Shown here one piece after another: positions 23,582 to 33,100 of a stretch of DNA of 34,152 nt. Each line of letters starts with the position of its first letter. The first letter of the stretch is position 1. The DNA comes from Gemmataceae bacterium. GTDB lineage: Bacteria > Planctomycetota > Planctomycetia > Gemmatales > Gemmataceae. The notes beneath the pieces are model-generated. The model was not told where the DNA came from and did no database searches. It was given only the letters and a program-made list of their open reading frames with translations. The DNA lies in contig JAQGHQ010000574.1 of the NCBI GenBank assembly GCA_028288765.1, positions 1 through 34,152 on the forward strand, written 5' to 3'. Both the position numbers and the translations under genes were made by a program.

Positions 23582-24607
23582 ATGATTCGCATCGGGATCG
23601 TCGGCATTGGGTTTATGGGCCGGATCCACTACCTCGCCGCCCAGCGGTTGAGGGGGGCGAAGGTCGCGGCGGTATGCAGCCGCGACCCCGCGAAACTCGC
23701 CGGCGACTGGCGGACCACCCGCGGGAACTTCGGCCCCAAGCCCGGGACGGTCGACCTGTCCGGGGTCAAGAAGTACGCCGCCTTTGCCGACATGCTCGCC
23801 GACCCCGAGATCGACCTGATCGACATCTGCACCGTCACCGACCAGCACGCCCCGCTCGCCACGCAGGCCCTGGCCGCCGGCAAGCACGTCCTCGTCGAGA
23901 AGGCGATCGGCCTCACCCCGGCCGAGGCCGACGGGATGCTCGCCGCCGCCCGCAAGGCCGGGAAGCTTCTCATGGTCGCCCACGTCCTGCCGTTCTTCCC
24001 CGAGTTCAAGTTCGCCGCCGAGGCGGTCCGCGGGGGTCGGTACGGAAAAGTACTCGGGGCCCACTTCAAGCGGGTGATCGCCAAGCCCGACTGGTCCGCC
24101 GACATCTCCGACGCCGCGAAGACCGGCGGTCCGGCGGTCGACCTGCACATCCACGACACGCACTTCATCGGGCTGGTGTGCGGGATGCCGGCCGAGGTGT
24201 TCGCGGTCGGGACGGTCGCGGGCGGGGCGGTCACCTACCTGACCACGTCGTACCTGTACGGCCCCGACGGGCCGGCTATCACCTGTTCGAGTGGGGCCGT
24301 GTGCATGGGCGGGCGACCGTTCGTCCACGGGTACGAAATCTATCTGGAGAAGGCGACTCTGATCTACGATTCGGGCGGCCCGCCGCTCACCCTCCTGACC
24401 GCCGACGGGAAGTCGGAACAGCCGAGCCTCCCGGGCGGGAGCGACCCGCTCGCCGCGTTCACGGACGAGATCCAGGCCGCCGTCGACGGCGTGACCGCCG
24501 GGAAGGAACCCGACCTCCTCAGCGGCAAGCTGGCCCGCGACGCGCTGGTGTTGTGCCACCGCGAGATCGAGTCCGTGAAGCTGGGTAAGCCCGTCGCCGT
24601 CCGGTAG
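23582..24607 (+). CDS. Gfo/Idh/MocA family NAD(P)-dependent oxidoreductase
   Basis: Predicted 341 aa. The N-terminal Rossmann fold starts IRIGIVGIGFMGRIHY (GxGxxG), followed by AAVCSRDPAKLAGDW, IDLIDICTVTDQHAPLATQAL and the EK motif KHVLVEKAIGLTPAEADGML, in which the lysine is the usual catalytic residue. The C-terminal alpha/beta domain begins near residue 125 with the family's TGGPAVDLHIHDTHFI (His in the usual active-site position). Members oxidise or reduce sugars, inositols and related alcohols using NAD(P); the substrate cannot be inferred. There is no signal peptide, so it should be cytoplasmic, unlike the Tat-exported Gfo/Idh proteins common in planctomycetes. The next gene follows after 157 bp. 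Confidence 0.92.
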   Translation: MIRIGIVGIGFMGRIHYLAAQRLRGAKVAAVCSRDPAKLAGDWRTTRGNFGPKPGTVDLSGVKKYAAFADMLADPEIDLIDICTVTDQHAPLATQALAAGKHVLVEKAIGLTPAEADGMLAAARKAGKLLMVAHVLPFFPEFKFAAEAVRGGRYGKVLGAHFKRVIAKPDWSADISDAAKTGGPAVDLHIHDTHFIGLVCGMPAEVFAVGTVAGGAVTYLTTSYLYGPDGPAITCSSGAVCMGGRPFVHGYEIYLEKATLIYDSGGPPLTLLTADGKSEQPSLPGGSDPLAAFTDEIQAAVDGVTAGKEPDLLSGKLARDALVLCHREIESVKLGKPVAVR

Positions 24608-24764
24608 TTGCCCAGAGCCCCCCAGTTCGCCGATCGGAACCTGTCCCGCAGCTTCGGCACGATCCCCGGGTGTGAAGCTGCAACGGTTGGCGCGGTCCTG
24701 CCGGTCTTGCCGAATTCACTGGGCAGAGGAAGCCGGTGAACGCGGCGAAGACGGAGGACGGGCG

Positions 24765-25640
24765 ATGACCGGGAAACGGTGGCTGATCGCGGTCGGGCTC
24801 GGCGCATTGTTCGCCGGCTCGGGGTGTGTCAGTTGCGGCCACCAGGCGTGTAAGCCGGTTCTCGACGCGGGGCCGAACTGCGAAGTCCCCGCGTGCGACC
24901 GGCGACACGTCTACACAGTCCTCATCAACGGCCTGACTCCGGGCGGGCCGTCCGGTCTCGAAGGGCTCCGGGACAGGCTCGCCACGCACGGCTACGAAAA
25001 GGTCTATTACGGGCAGCTCTGTCACGTCTGGTGGATGTGGCAGGAGATGAAGCGGGTCCATACCGAAGACCCGTCGGCCCGGTTCGTCATCATCGGCTAC
25101 GATTTCGGGTCCGACTCGGCCGCCGGGCTGGCGCGGGACGCGGTGGCCAAGGGCATCCCGGTCGACGCAGTCGTGCTGCTCGACCCGTCGGGACAGCCGG
25201 ACCCGGGTACATGCCCGGTCCGCACCGTCATGCTCCGCTGTACCGCCGGAGTGGCGGCCCCGCACGCGGACGGGATCGCCCTCTGTGGGGCGACCCATCT
25301 CACCCTGCCCACCCACCCGAGGACGGTCGAGATCGTGTGTGAGTTGTTGAAGGAATCGGCCGCGCGGGTCGAGCACCCGCCCTACTACGAGGGACCGGAG
25401 ATGACCTACGACGGCGCCCCGCCGCGGGCCATGCCGCTACCCGGTCCCGGGCTCACCGAAGACTGGTTCTTCCTCCACGACCAGCCCGGAACCCACGCCG
25501 TGCCGCTCACGCCGGTGCCGGCGGCCCCGTTCTCGATCCCGCCCGCGCCGGGCACTCCCGGGCCGTGGGTGGTCCCGGCCCCGACTCCCCCGACCGGGCT
25601 CCCGCTCCCGGCGCCGAAGAAGCTGGGCCAGGGGCAATGA
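24765..25640 (+). CDS. Putative lipoprotein with alpha/beta-hydrolase-like domain and Asp at the nucleophile position
   Basis: Predicted 291 aa from ATG 24765 (GGAGG 7 nt upstream); an in-frame GTG at 24672 would bury the signal peptide. MTGKRWLIAVGLGALFAGSGC is a lipoprotein signal with Cys21 as the likely lipidated residue, so the protein should be membrane-anchored outside the cytoplasm. Residues about 45-200 resemble an alpha/beta hydrolase: VYTVLINGLTPGG, GLRDRLATHGYEKVYYG, then RFVIIGYDFGSDSAAGLA, where the nucleophile elbow reads G-Y-D-F-G with Asp113 in place of Ser, and VVLLDPSG. Asp nucleophiles occur in haloalkane dehalogenases and epoxide hydrolases, but loss of activity is equally possible. 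The C-terminal 60 residues are Pro/Ala-rich and probably disordered. Confidence 0.75.
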   Translation: MTGKRWLIAVGLGALFAGSGCVSCGHQACKPVLDAGPNCEVPACDRRHVYTVLINGLTPGGPSGLEGLRDRLATHGYEKVYYGQLCHVWWMWQEMKRVHTEDPSARFVIIGYDFGSDSAAGLARDAVAKGIPVDAVVLLDPSGQPDPGTCPVRTVMLRCTAGVAAPHADGIALCGATHLTLPTHPRTVEIVCELLKESAARVEHPPYYEGPEMTYDGAPPRAMPLPGPGLTEDWFFLHDQPGTHAVPLTPVPAAPFSIPPAPGTPGPWVVPAPTPPTGLPLPAPKKLGQGQ

Positions 25641-25884
25641 ATCGGGTCGGCCGTCCGTGGTCGTCAGGTCACGGTCGTGTTTTCGGTCGTCGATAGTCGC
25701 CCGGCACCCCGCGGTGGTGTCTTCTCTTCACCGCCGCGGAACTGCGACCTCTTCCTTCAAGATCACCCCGATCCGCCACCGAATTTGGGTCAGTGCTTCG
25801 CAGGGCCCGATCGCTTTCACCCTCATTGACGCTCATAGCCCCGCCTACCTCGCCGGCTGACCGCCGAGGGCCTTCAATAGCCTT

Positions 25885-27060
25885 ATGAAGCTCAAGCAAC
25901 AGCCCGACGATTTCCGTGTCGAGGAAGTCACAGACGCCGTGGCGGGCGATGCGGGCGACTTCGCGTTCTACCGTCTCGACAAGACCGGCTGGACGACCCC
26001 CGACGCCCTGCAAGCCCTCCGCCGCCGCTGGCAGCTCGACTTGCGGCGGGTAAGCTATGGCGGGCTGAAGGACCGACACGCGGCCACGTCGCAATTCCTG
26101 ACTGTATTTCGCGGCCCGAAGCGGGACCTCGCGCACGAGCGGATCACAGTCACCTACCTCGGCCAGCGGTCCGAACCGTTCACCGCGACCGACATCCGGG
26201 CAAACCGGTTCGCGATCACATTGAGGTCCGTTTCTGAGCAAGAGGTGAGCGCGGCGGAAATAGCCCTTGCCGAGGTCGCCCAGACCGGGCTGCCGAACTA
26301 CTTCGACGACCAGCGGTTCGGGTCGGTCGGCGGAGAGCGGGAGTTCGTCGCCCGGGAGATGGTTTTCGGCCGGTTCGAGCGGGCACTGTGGCTGGCCCTC
26401 GCCGCCCCCTACGAGTTCGATCGTGCCGACGCGAAACAGGAGAAACAACTCCTGCGCGACGGCTGGGGCGACTGGCCCGCGCTCAAGGCGAACCTGCCGA
26501 AGGGGCACGCCCGCAGCCTGGTGGACTACCTCACCTCGCACCCGACCGACTTCAAAGGGGCAGTCGCCCGGCTGCGGCCGGAGCTCCAAGGGTTGTACCT
26601 CTCGGCGTACCAGAGCGCCGTCTGGAACCGGATGCTCGCCGCCTGGCTGACGCGGACCGTCGGTCAGGAAAACCTGGCGACCGTCGACCTGAAGCTCGGC
26701 CGCGTCCCGGTCCCGGTCCGGGTGCCGGACAGCGTCCGATACGAGTGGGAGTCGCTGTCACTGCCGCTCCCTTCGGCCCGCCTGAAGCCGGACCCGAATG
26801 CCGCCTGGGCGGCAATCGTCGAAGAGGTTCTCCGGGAGGACGGGCTGACGCTCCCGGAGATGAAGGTGAAAGGAATGCAGAAACCGTTCTTCTCGAAGGG
26901 CGACCGGGCCGGGTGCGTCCGCCCTGTCGGGCTGGAACACGCCGCCGAGCCCGACGACCGCGCCGTGGGGCGAAAGAAGCTGATCCTCAAGTTCGAGTTG
27001 CCGCGGGGGAGCTATGCGACGATGCTGGTGAAGCGCGTGAGTGGGCAAAAACGTGATTAA
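25885..27060 (+). CDS. truD: tRNA pseudouridine(13) synthase TruD
   Basis: Predicted 391 aa. TruD converts uridine 13 of certain tRNAs to pseudouridine in the cytoplasm. The N-terminus KLKQQPDDFRVEEV, the catalytic-loop motif YGGLKDRHA (Asp63 is the expected nucleophile), LRANRFAITLR-type motif (DIRANRFAITLR), GLPNYFDDQRFGS and LYLSAYQSAVWNRMLAAWL are diagnostic and in the usual order. The TruD insertion domain runs from about 150 to 340. The ending FELPRGSYATMLVKRV is typical. There is no Shine-Dalgarno before ATG 25885, so initiation may be leaderless or weak; the codon-1 context matches family N-termini exactly. The 244 bp before it holds no recognised gene. Confidence 0.95.
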   Translation: MKLKQQPDDFRVEEVTDAVAGDAGDFAFYRLDKTGWTTPDALQALRRRWQLDLRRVSYGGLKDRHAATSQFLTVFRGPKRDLAHERITVTYLGQRSEPFTATDIRANRFAITLRSVSEQEVSAAEIALAEVAQTGLPNYFDDQRFGSVGGEREFVAREMVFGRFERALWLALAAPYEFDRADAKQEKQLLRDGWGDWPALKANLPKGHARSLVDYLTSHPTDFKGAVARLRPELQGLYLSAYQSAVWNRMLAAWLTRTVGQENLATVDLKLGRVPVPVRVPDSVRYEWESLSLPLPSARLKPDPNAAWAAIVEEVLREDGLTLPEMKVKGMQKPFFSKGDRAGCVRPVGLEHAAEPDDRAVGRKKLILKFELPRGSYATMLVKRVSGQKRD

Positions 27061-27148
27061 CCTCGGCGCCACTTTCCTTGTGGAAGACCAGCGGGGCGGC
27101 CCGCGGAGCGAGCGGACCACATTCCCGACCGAACTCCAAACCACCCTG

Positions 27149-27170
27149 GGGAGAAACCGGTTTTCTTCCC
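27149..27170 (+). terminator. Weak hairpin after truD
   Basis: GGGAGAAACC and GGTTTTCTTCCC pair with one bulge and are partly followed by pyrimidines. It lies about 90 bp after the truD stop and 50 bp before comEC. A terminator is possible but not compelling. Confidence 0.25.
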
Positions 27171-27221
27171 TCCAGCGCCCCACTCGATTACCATGAGGCG
27201 ATCCGTTCCCGAGTCGCCTTC

Positions 27222-29774
27222 ATGTCCTCCGCGCTTCCCCACCCCGTCTCATCCCCGGCCCCGCCGCCCGAGCCGGCGTGGAAAGAGTTCGCGCGGGCCC
27301 CGCTCGTCCCCATCGCACTTGCCGCGTCGGTGGGGTTGGTCCTCGACCGGTATGGCCAGCCTGCGCTCGGGGCTGATCTCGTCGCTGCCGTTCTCGCGCT
27401 CGTCCTTTGGGTTTCGACCCGGACCCGAAAGCCGCTCCTCGCGCCGGTGTGGTTATGGATCTCCGCGGGGGCCCTCGCCGCCGCCCACCACAACGCCCAC
27501 CGGAACGGCTTCGCCGACGACGACGTCGGGACTTTCGCCCCGGAACGGCCGACCCCCGCCAAGATCCGTGGGACGCTCGACGAAGAGCCCGCCAGATTCC
27601 GCCCGCCGAAGCCGGACCCCCTCTTCGCGACGCCGAAGGTCGAGACGACCGTCACCGTTCTCGCCGTTACCGCGATCGAGACCCCACAAGGTTGGCGGCC
27701 GGCGAGCGGGCGGGCCCGACTCACTGTGGAGGGGCGGCTGGACGACCTGCACCACGGCGACGCGGTCGAGGTCGTGGGCCGGCTGTTCGCCCCGAGTGCC
27801 CCGGGGAACCCCGGCGAAATGGACTACCGGTCCCACCTGCTCGACCAGCGGATCACGGCGGAGCTCCGGACGAAGCGGAGCCGTGACGGGATCACGCGGC
27901 TGGAGGAGGGGTGGCGGACCTCCGTGTTCGGGCAGCTCGCGGTCGTGCGCAGCTGGGGGACGCGGTCGCTGCAAGCTTCCCTCCCGGAGGACGGGGCCGG
28001 GCTCGCCGCCGCGCTCCTCCTCGGCGACGGGACCGCCTTGGACCGCGATGAGTGGGATTCGTACGTCCGGACCGGGGTGGTTCACGTGCTGGCGATCTCC
28101 GGGCAGCATCTCGTCGTGCTGGCGGCGTTCGTGTGGACACTCCTGAAAATAGCCGGGATCCGCCGCCGGGACGGGGCGTGGGTGGTGGCCGCGGTCCTGA
28201 TCGGGTATGCCCTGCTCACCGGGGGGCGGCCGTCGGCGATGCGGGCCGCGGTCATGGTGACGGTGGTGTGTGGTGGGATCGTCCTCCGCCGGCCGAAGAT
28301 GCCCGCGAACGCCTTCGCCCTGGGCTGGTTGGTGGTCGCCGGGCTGAACCCGGCCGACCCGTTCACCGCCGGCTGCCAGCTCTCCTTCCTCTCCGTGTTC
28401 GTACTGATTTGGGGAGTAGGGCGGTGGCTGACCCCACGGCCCCTGACCCCACTCGAAGCACTGGTTGAGGAGAGCCGACCACTGGCGGAGAAGATCGTCC
28501 GCCGGTTGGTCCGCGTCGTGGCAGGCGCCTACGCGATCAGCTTGATCCTCGGGGTGGCGAACGCACCTCTCATTCTCGCGTGGCAGAACCTGATCTCACC
28601 GGTCGGCATCGTCATCGGCCCGCCGCTCGTCTTGCTCACCTCGATCGCCCTGATCGCCGGGTTTCTGCTTCTTCTCGTGTCGCCGTTAGGAACGTGGGCG
28701 ACTTCGCCGTTCACTCTGGTCGTGTGGCTGTGCCTGGCCGGGTGCGAAAAGCTGGTCCACGCGGTCGAAGGGGTTCCCGGCGGATGGGTCTACGCCCCGG
28801 GCCCGGCGTGGTGGTGGCTGGTCGGGTTCTACCTCGGGGTGACAGGGGTGGTGTTATTCGACGGCCGGTGGCGAGGCCGGTGTCTTCTCGGCCTCGCGGT
28901 CTGGGTCGTTCTCGGACTGCTCGCCACCTTCGACCGGCCCGCGCGGGACGAGATGCGGGTCACATTTCTGGCGGTCGGGCACGGCGGCTGCGTGGTGGTC
29001 GAGACGCCGGACGGGCGGGTCCTGCTCTACGATACCGGGACGACCACCGGCCCGGACGTGGTCCGCCGGGTGATCGCCCCGTACCTCTGGAGCCGCGGCA
29101 TCACCCGGGTCGACGAGGTCTTCCTGTCCCACGCAGACCTGGACCACTTCAACGGGCTGCCCGAGCTCCTGAAGCGGTTCCCCGTCGGTCAGGTAACGCT
29201 CACTCCGTCGTTCGCGGAAAAACCGTCGCCGGGAGTTGCCACGACCCTCGGCGCGCTGGACCGGCATGGGGTCCGGCAGAGAGTGGCAACGGCCGGGGAC
29301 CGCTACACCGCCGGGGAGGTGACCCTCGAGGTCTTACATCCGCCCCCAGAAGGGCCGGCTGGGAACGAGAACGCGCGCAGCCTGGTCCTCCTCGTCCGAC
29401 ACGCCGGGCACACGGTCCTGCTCACGGGCGACCTCGAAGAGGCGGGGCAGGAGATGGTGGTTGGTGTGCCGGTTCCTCCGATCGACGTACTGCTCGCCCC
29501 GCACCACGGCGCGGTGGCGGCGAACGCCCGGCGGGGAGGGGAAGGGCGGTACACCCCCGGGCCGGTCGCGGGGTGGGCCCGGCCCCAGCTGGTGGTATCG
29601 TGCCAGGCCCCGCGGCCGACGGACCACCTGACGGCGGCGTACGGAGCGGCCGGGGGGACCGTATGGGACACGGCCACGGCCGGGGCGGTGACGGTCCGGA
29701 GTCACCCGACCGGGCTGGTCGCGGAGACGTTTCGGACCGGGGAAGTACGGGTGATCCGCCGGGGCGGGCGGTAG
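27222..29774 (+). CDS. comEC: ComEC/Rec2-family DNA-uptake channel protein
   Basis: Predicted 850 aa from ATG 27222; the open frame continues upstream to 27078 but that part has no family resemblance. ComEC forms the inner-membrane channel that admits single-stranded DNA in natural transformation. Visible parts are N-terminal helices and a DUF4131-type domain (VEVVGRLFAPSAPGNPGEMDYRSHLL, near 185-210), the Competence membrane domain from about 265 (SYVRTGVVHVLAISGQHLVVLAAF; GGRPSAMRAAVMV; NPADPFTAGCQLSFLSVF) and a C-terminal metallo-beta-lactamase domain from about 580 (VTFLAVGHGGCVVVETPDG; LYDTGT; SHADLDHFNGL near 635; LLTGDLEEAG near 732; APHHG near 758). The metal-ligand motif SHxDxDH is intact, consistent with a nuclease-competent domain. 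No other competence genes are in the window. Confidence 0.93.
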   Translation: MSSALPHPVSSPAPPPEPAWKEFARAPLVPIALAASVGLVLDRYGQPALGADLVAAVLALVLWVSTRTRKPLLAPVWLWISAGALAAAHHNAHRNGFADDDVGTFAPERPTPAKIRGTLDEEPARFRPPKPDPLFATPKVETTVTVLAVTAIETPQGWRPASGRARLTVEGRLDDLHHGDAVEVVGRLFAPSAPGNPGEMDYRSHLLDQRITAELRTKRSRDGITRLEEGWRTSVFGQLAVVRSWGTRSLQASLPEDGAGLAAALLLGDGTALDRDEWDSYVRTGVVHVLAISGQHLVVLAAFVWTLLKIAGIRRRDGAWVVAAVLIGYALLTGGRPSAMRAAVMVTVVCGGIVLRRPKMPANAFALGWLVVAGLNPADPFTAGCQLSFLSVFVLIWGVGRWLTPRPLTPLEALVEESRPLAEKIVRRLVRVVAGAYAISLILGVANAPLILAWQNLISPVGIVIGPPLVLLTSIALIAGFLLLLVSPLGTWATSPFTLVVWLCLAGCEKLVHAVEGVPGGWVYAPGPAWWWLVGFYLGVTGVVLFDGRWRGRCLLGLAVWVVLGLLATFDRPARDEMRVTFLAVGHGGCVVVETPDGRVLLYDTGTTTGPDVVRRVIAPYLWSRGITRVDEVFLSHADLDHFNGLPELLKRFPVGQVTLTPSFAEKPSPGVATTLGALDRHGVRQRVATAGDRYTAGEVTLEVLHPPPEGPAGNENARSLVLLVRHAGHTVLLTGDLEEAGQEMVVGVPVPPIDVLLAPHHGAVAANARRGGEGRYTPGPVAGWARPQLVVSCQAPRPTDHLTAAYGAAGGTVWDTATAGAVTVRSHPTGLVAETFRTGEVRVIRRGGR

Positions 29775-29885
29775 ACTCTCGTCCGGGTTTGCGTTGGCCG
29801 CGTGGCTGGCGGCGATGGTGTCTTCTCGGCCTCGCGGTCGCCCCGTTGAAACCCTCTCGGCCCGAAACCGAAGGTTGGCCTCGGT

Positions 29886-30000
29886 TTTCAGCCCGAAGGG
29901 CTGTGACAAGATAGCCCAGGGCAACGCCCTGGGCGGCCGGTCGGGCCGGAAGAAGCCCATCGCCGCCCGTCAGGCTCTGTCACAGCCCTTCAGGCTGAAA
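29886..30000. repeat. 115-bp inverted-repeat element downstream of comEC
   Basis: Arms 29886-29908 and 29978-30000 (23 nt; tttcagcccgaagggctgtg) pair with one mismatch. Inside sits GCCCAGGGC-aac-GCCCTGGGC (29914-29934), the same 9-nt core hairpin that occurs twice in the 10027-10146 palindrome. Confidence 0.8.
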
Positions 30001-30041
30001 TCCCAAATCCGTCGAATTCTCAAAGGTTTCGACAGAGCACC

Positions 30042-30071
30042 TCCCGGTCTGGGGCGTCCCGGTCTGGGGCG
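30042..30071. repeat. 15-bp tandem duplication
   Basis: tcccggtctggggcg occurs twice in direct succession (30042-30056, 30057-30071), in the gap between comEC and the minus-strand surface-protein gene. Confidence 0.7.
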
Positions 30072-30132
30072 TCCACCGGCTGATCGCCACCTTCGACTAG
30101 CCTTTCGCCGTCGGGAGTGCTGGTCACCGCCA

Positions 30133-33100
30133 TCAACTGCCCCCCACGAACACGCCGCCCGGGAAGAGGGGGTCGAATGCAAAGAAACTGTCCGTAAACG
30201 TGCGGGTCGAGCTGTTGCCGATGTTGACTTGCGGACCGCCGCCCGGGCCGGTACCGGTGACGAGGTCGGTTTGGCCGTTGCTGTTGAGCACCCCCACGCG
30301 CACGCCGCCCCGGAAGGCGGCACCGTAAGCGAGGAAACTGCCGAGCTGACTTGCCGTCACGCCGTTGAAGATATTGACTTGCGGCCCGCCGCCGGCACCG
30401 GCGCCCGTGACGATGAGATCGGTCGTACCGCCATGCAGATTTCCCGCCGCTACATAGACGCCGCCCCGGAAGCCGGCATCGTAAGCGAAAAACGAGCTGA
30501 TCAAGATGGCGGGGTTGGCGCCGTCGAAGACTTTGACTTGCGGCCCGCCGCCGGCACCGGCGCCCGTGATGATGTCGGCGTGTGCGTCACCGTCGATAAA
30601 ACCGGCCGCCACGCTCACGCCGCCGAGGAAGCCGGCATCGTAGGCGAAGAAACTCTGCAACACACTACCGTCCTTGCCGCTGAAGACCTTGACGTTTGGC
30701 CCACCCCCGGCGCCGGTGCCTGTAATAATATCGTCGAACCCGTCGCCGTTGACGTCGCCGGCCGCCACGAACACACCGCCCGAAAAGTTCGCGCTATAAG
30801 CGAAAAAGCTGCCCAACGCTCCCGCCAGCTGCTGCCCAGTCGCTGCGTCGAAGACTCGGACGTTCGGCCCGCCGCCGGCACCGGCCCCCGCCACAATCAC
30901 CTGCTGCCCGCCGAGGCGGCCGACCGCCACGCGCACGCCGCCACGGAAGCCGGCATCGAAAGCTAGGAACGCGAGCTGCAGGTTACCGTCGGCGTTGAAG
31001 ATTTTGACTTGTGGCAAGCCCCCGGTATCGGCGCCGACCGCAAAGATGGTCGTGTTCGCCGCGTTAATTGGTGCGGAAAACGCCGAGGTGTTATGGGCCG
31101 GGTCGGTGGCAGTCGCGGTGAATGAAGTGCCGGCATTCGCCGGAAGCGCGGAGCTAAAACTGAAAAGAGCGACGCCGTTCGCGTCAGTGGTCACCGCGAG
31201 TGAGCCGAGAAAAGTCTGACCCTGCCCCGGCGCCGTACTGCTCGAACTGGCGAAGATCTCGACGCGGTAGGTGGTATTTGCCGCGGCCGTGAGTGTGCCG
31301 GCCATCCGGACCGTGGTCGCGGTGGGTTGATCCGCCGCGGTGAGCACGGGTGCCGGTTGGCTATGATTGCCGCCGGCGGTCAGGCCGATGCCGAGCGTGG
31401 CGTTGCCGAAGATCGAGTTGCCGAGAATTTCGTTACTCACGCCGGTATCGATTCCGACCCCGTCCTGAGTGTTAAAGGCGATGACGTTGCCCTGCCCGGC
31501 TACTGTGCCGCCGATCTGATTGTCGGAACTGACAATTGAAATGCCACTACCCTGGTTGGCCAGCGGATTGTGCCCGGTCCTGTCCGTGCCGATCAGATTG
31601 CCGAGCACCTGGGTTCCGTGCGACCCGGCACTCAGCATGATGCCGCCGCCCAGATTGCCGCTGATGAGGTTCTGGTCGAAGGGAGCGACCCCGCCGATAG
31701 TGTTGCCTTGGGCGTTGCCGCCGATCAGCACACCGGCGCCCGCGTTCCCGAACGCGGTGTCCCCGAGAATGTTGGTTCCGATGAAGCTGTGGAACACCTG
31801 GTTGCCGGAAGCATTGCCGAGGATGGCGATGCCGTTGGCGCCATTAGCGGAAATGGTGTTTTGAAAGATTACGGAGACCTGGAGTCCGCCGATGATATTG
31901 TCATGGGCGTTGCCGTCAATGAGCACGCCGTTGGCTCCGTTCGGCAGGGCCGACTGTCCACTGGTGTTCATGCCGATGATGTCTTCACCGACTTGAACGC
32001 CGGTGGCGTTACCGGAAATGTGGACGCCGTTGCCGAGGTTACCGGAAATCACGTTGGTGCGCAGGAGGTTGTTGCCTCCGGTCGACGTGATGAGAAACCC
32101 GTCGAGCGCGTTGCCGGTCGCCGTAGCCACGAACGCCGGCAGGCCACAGAAAGTATTGAAGCACACGGTGCCGCTGGCCGTGTCCTTGATTTCGACCCCA
32201 TTTCTGCCGTTGGCGGAGCTGATATTCCCCAACGGAATGACACCGCCGAACTGGGTGTTGGCGGACGTACCTTCGATCAGAACGCCGTCGAGCCGATTGG
32301 GAACAGGTGTGATGTTGTCGTCGCCCAGCCCGAAGCAGTTGGCCTGAACCGTGGTGTTGTTCGAATCCTGGATGCGGAGGCCGTTGCCGCCGTTGCCGCT
32401 CAGGAGATTCAGATATACGAACGGCGGCTGGGGAAACGTGGTGCCGATCAGGGAGTTGTTGTTGGCCCCGTTGAGGATGGCCACGCCGTCGAGTGTGTTG
32501 CCCACGGAGTGGGTACCGGCGAGGTCGGTGCCGATGAAGTTGCCGCTCAGGGTGTTGAACCCGGCGCCGTTGGTGAGCAAAACACCGTTCGCGCCGTTGC
32601 CCGAAATGACGTTGCCGTCGACCGGCTTGCCGGTAAAGGCCGTGGCCGTTGGAGTGTTCCCGCCGATCGTGTTCAGTCTCGCGCCGTTCGTGATCCGGAT
32701 GCCGTTGCCCGCATTGCCGAGGGCGGCGGTGCCTGTCGCACTGGTGCCAATGAAGTTGGCGACAATCAGGTTGTCCGACGAGCTCGGGCCGTCAATTAAG
32801 ATGCCGTCTCCGCCGTTGCCGGAGACGACGTTGGAATCCGTGGCGACAGTGCCGCCGATGGTGTTGCCGGACGTACCGTTGATGAAGATTCCGTTTGCGC
32901 TGTTGGCCGCAACTAGGCCCGTCGTGGTGATGCCAATGTAGTTGTTCAGGATCGTGTTGCTGCCGTTGGTGTCCAGACGGATGCCGTTGCCCAAGAAGTT
33001 GACGACATCCAACCCCTTGACGGTGCTCGAACCGGCGCTGATGGTCAAGCCGTTGGCGCCCGCACCGGCAAGCGCCCCGTCGAGGGTGACGACCGGTGCC

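Noticed and set aside
25657..25860. Small plus-strand gene of 67 codons before truD
   Set aside because: Weak start context and no recognisable sequence; the stretch is better read as the truD leader region.
29794..30966. Plus-strand open frame of 390 codons after comEC
   Set aside because: It begins in the inverted-repeat element and then runs opposite the surface-protein repeats.
31570..32799. Plus-strand open frame of 409 codons opposite the beta-helix gene
   Set aside because: Periodic pattern follows the beta-helix repeats on the other strand; no start site or family resemblance.
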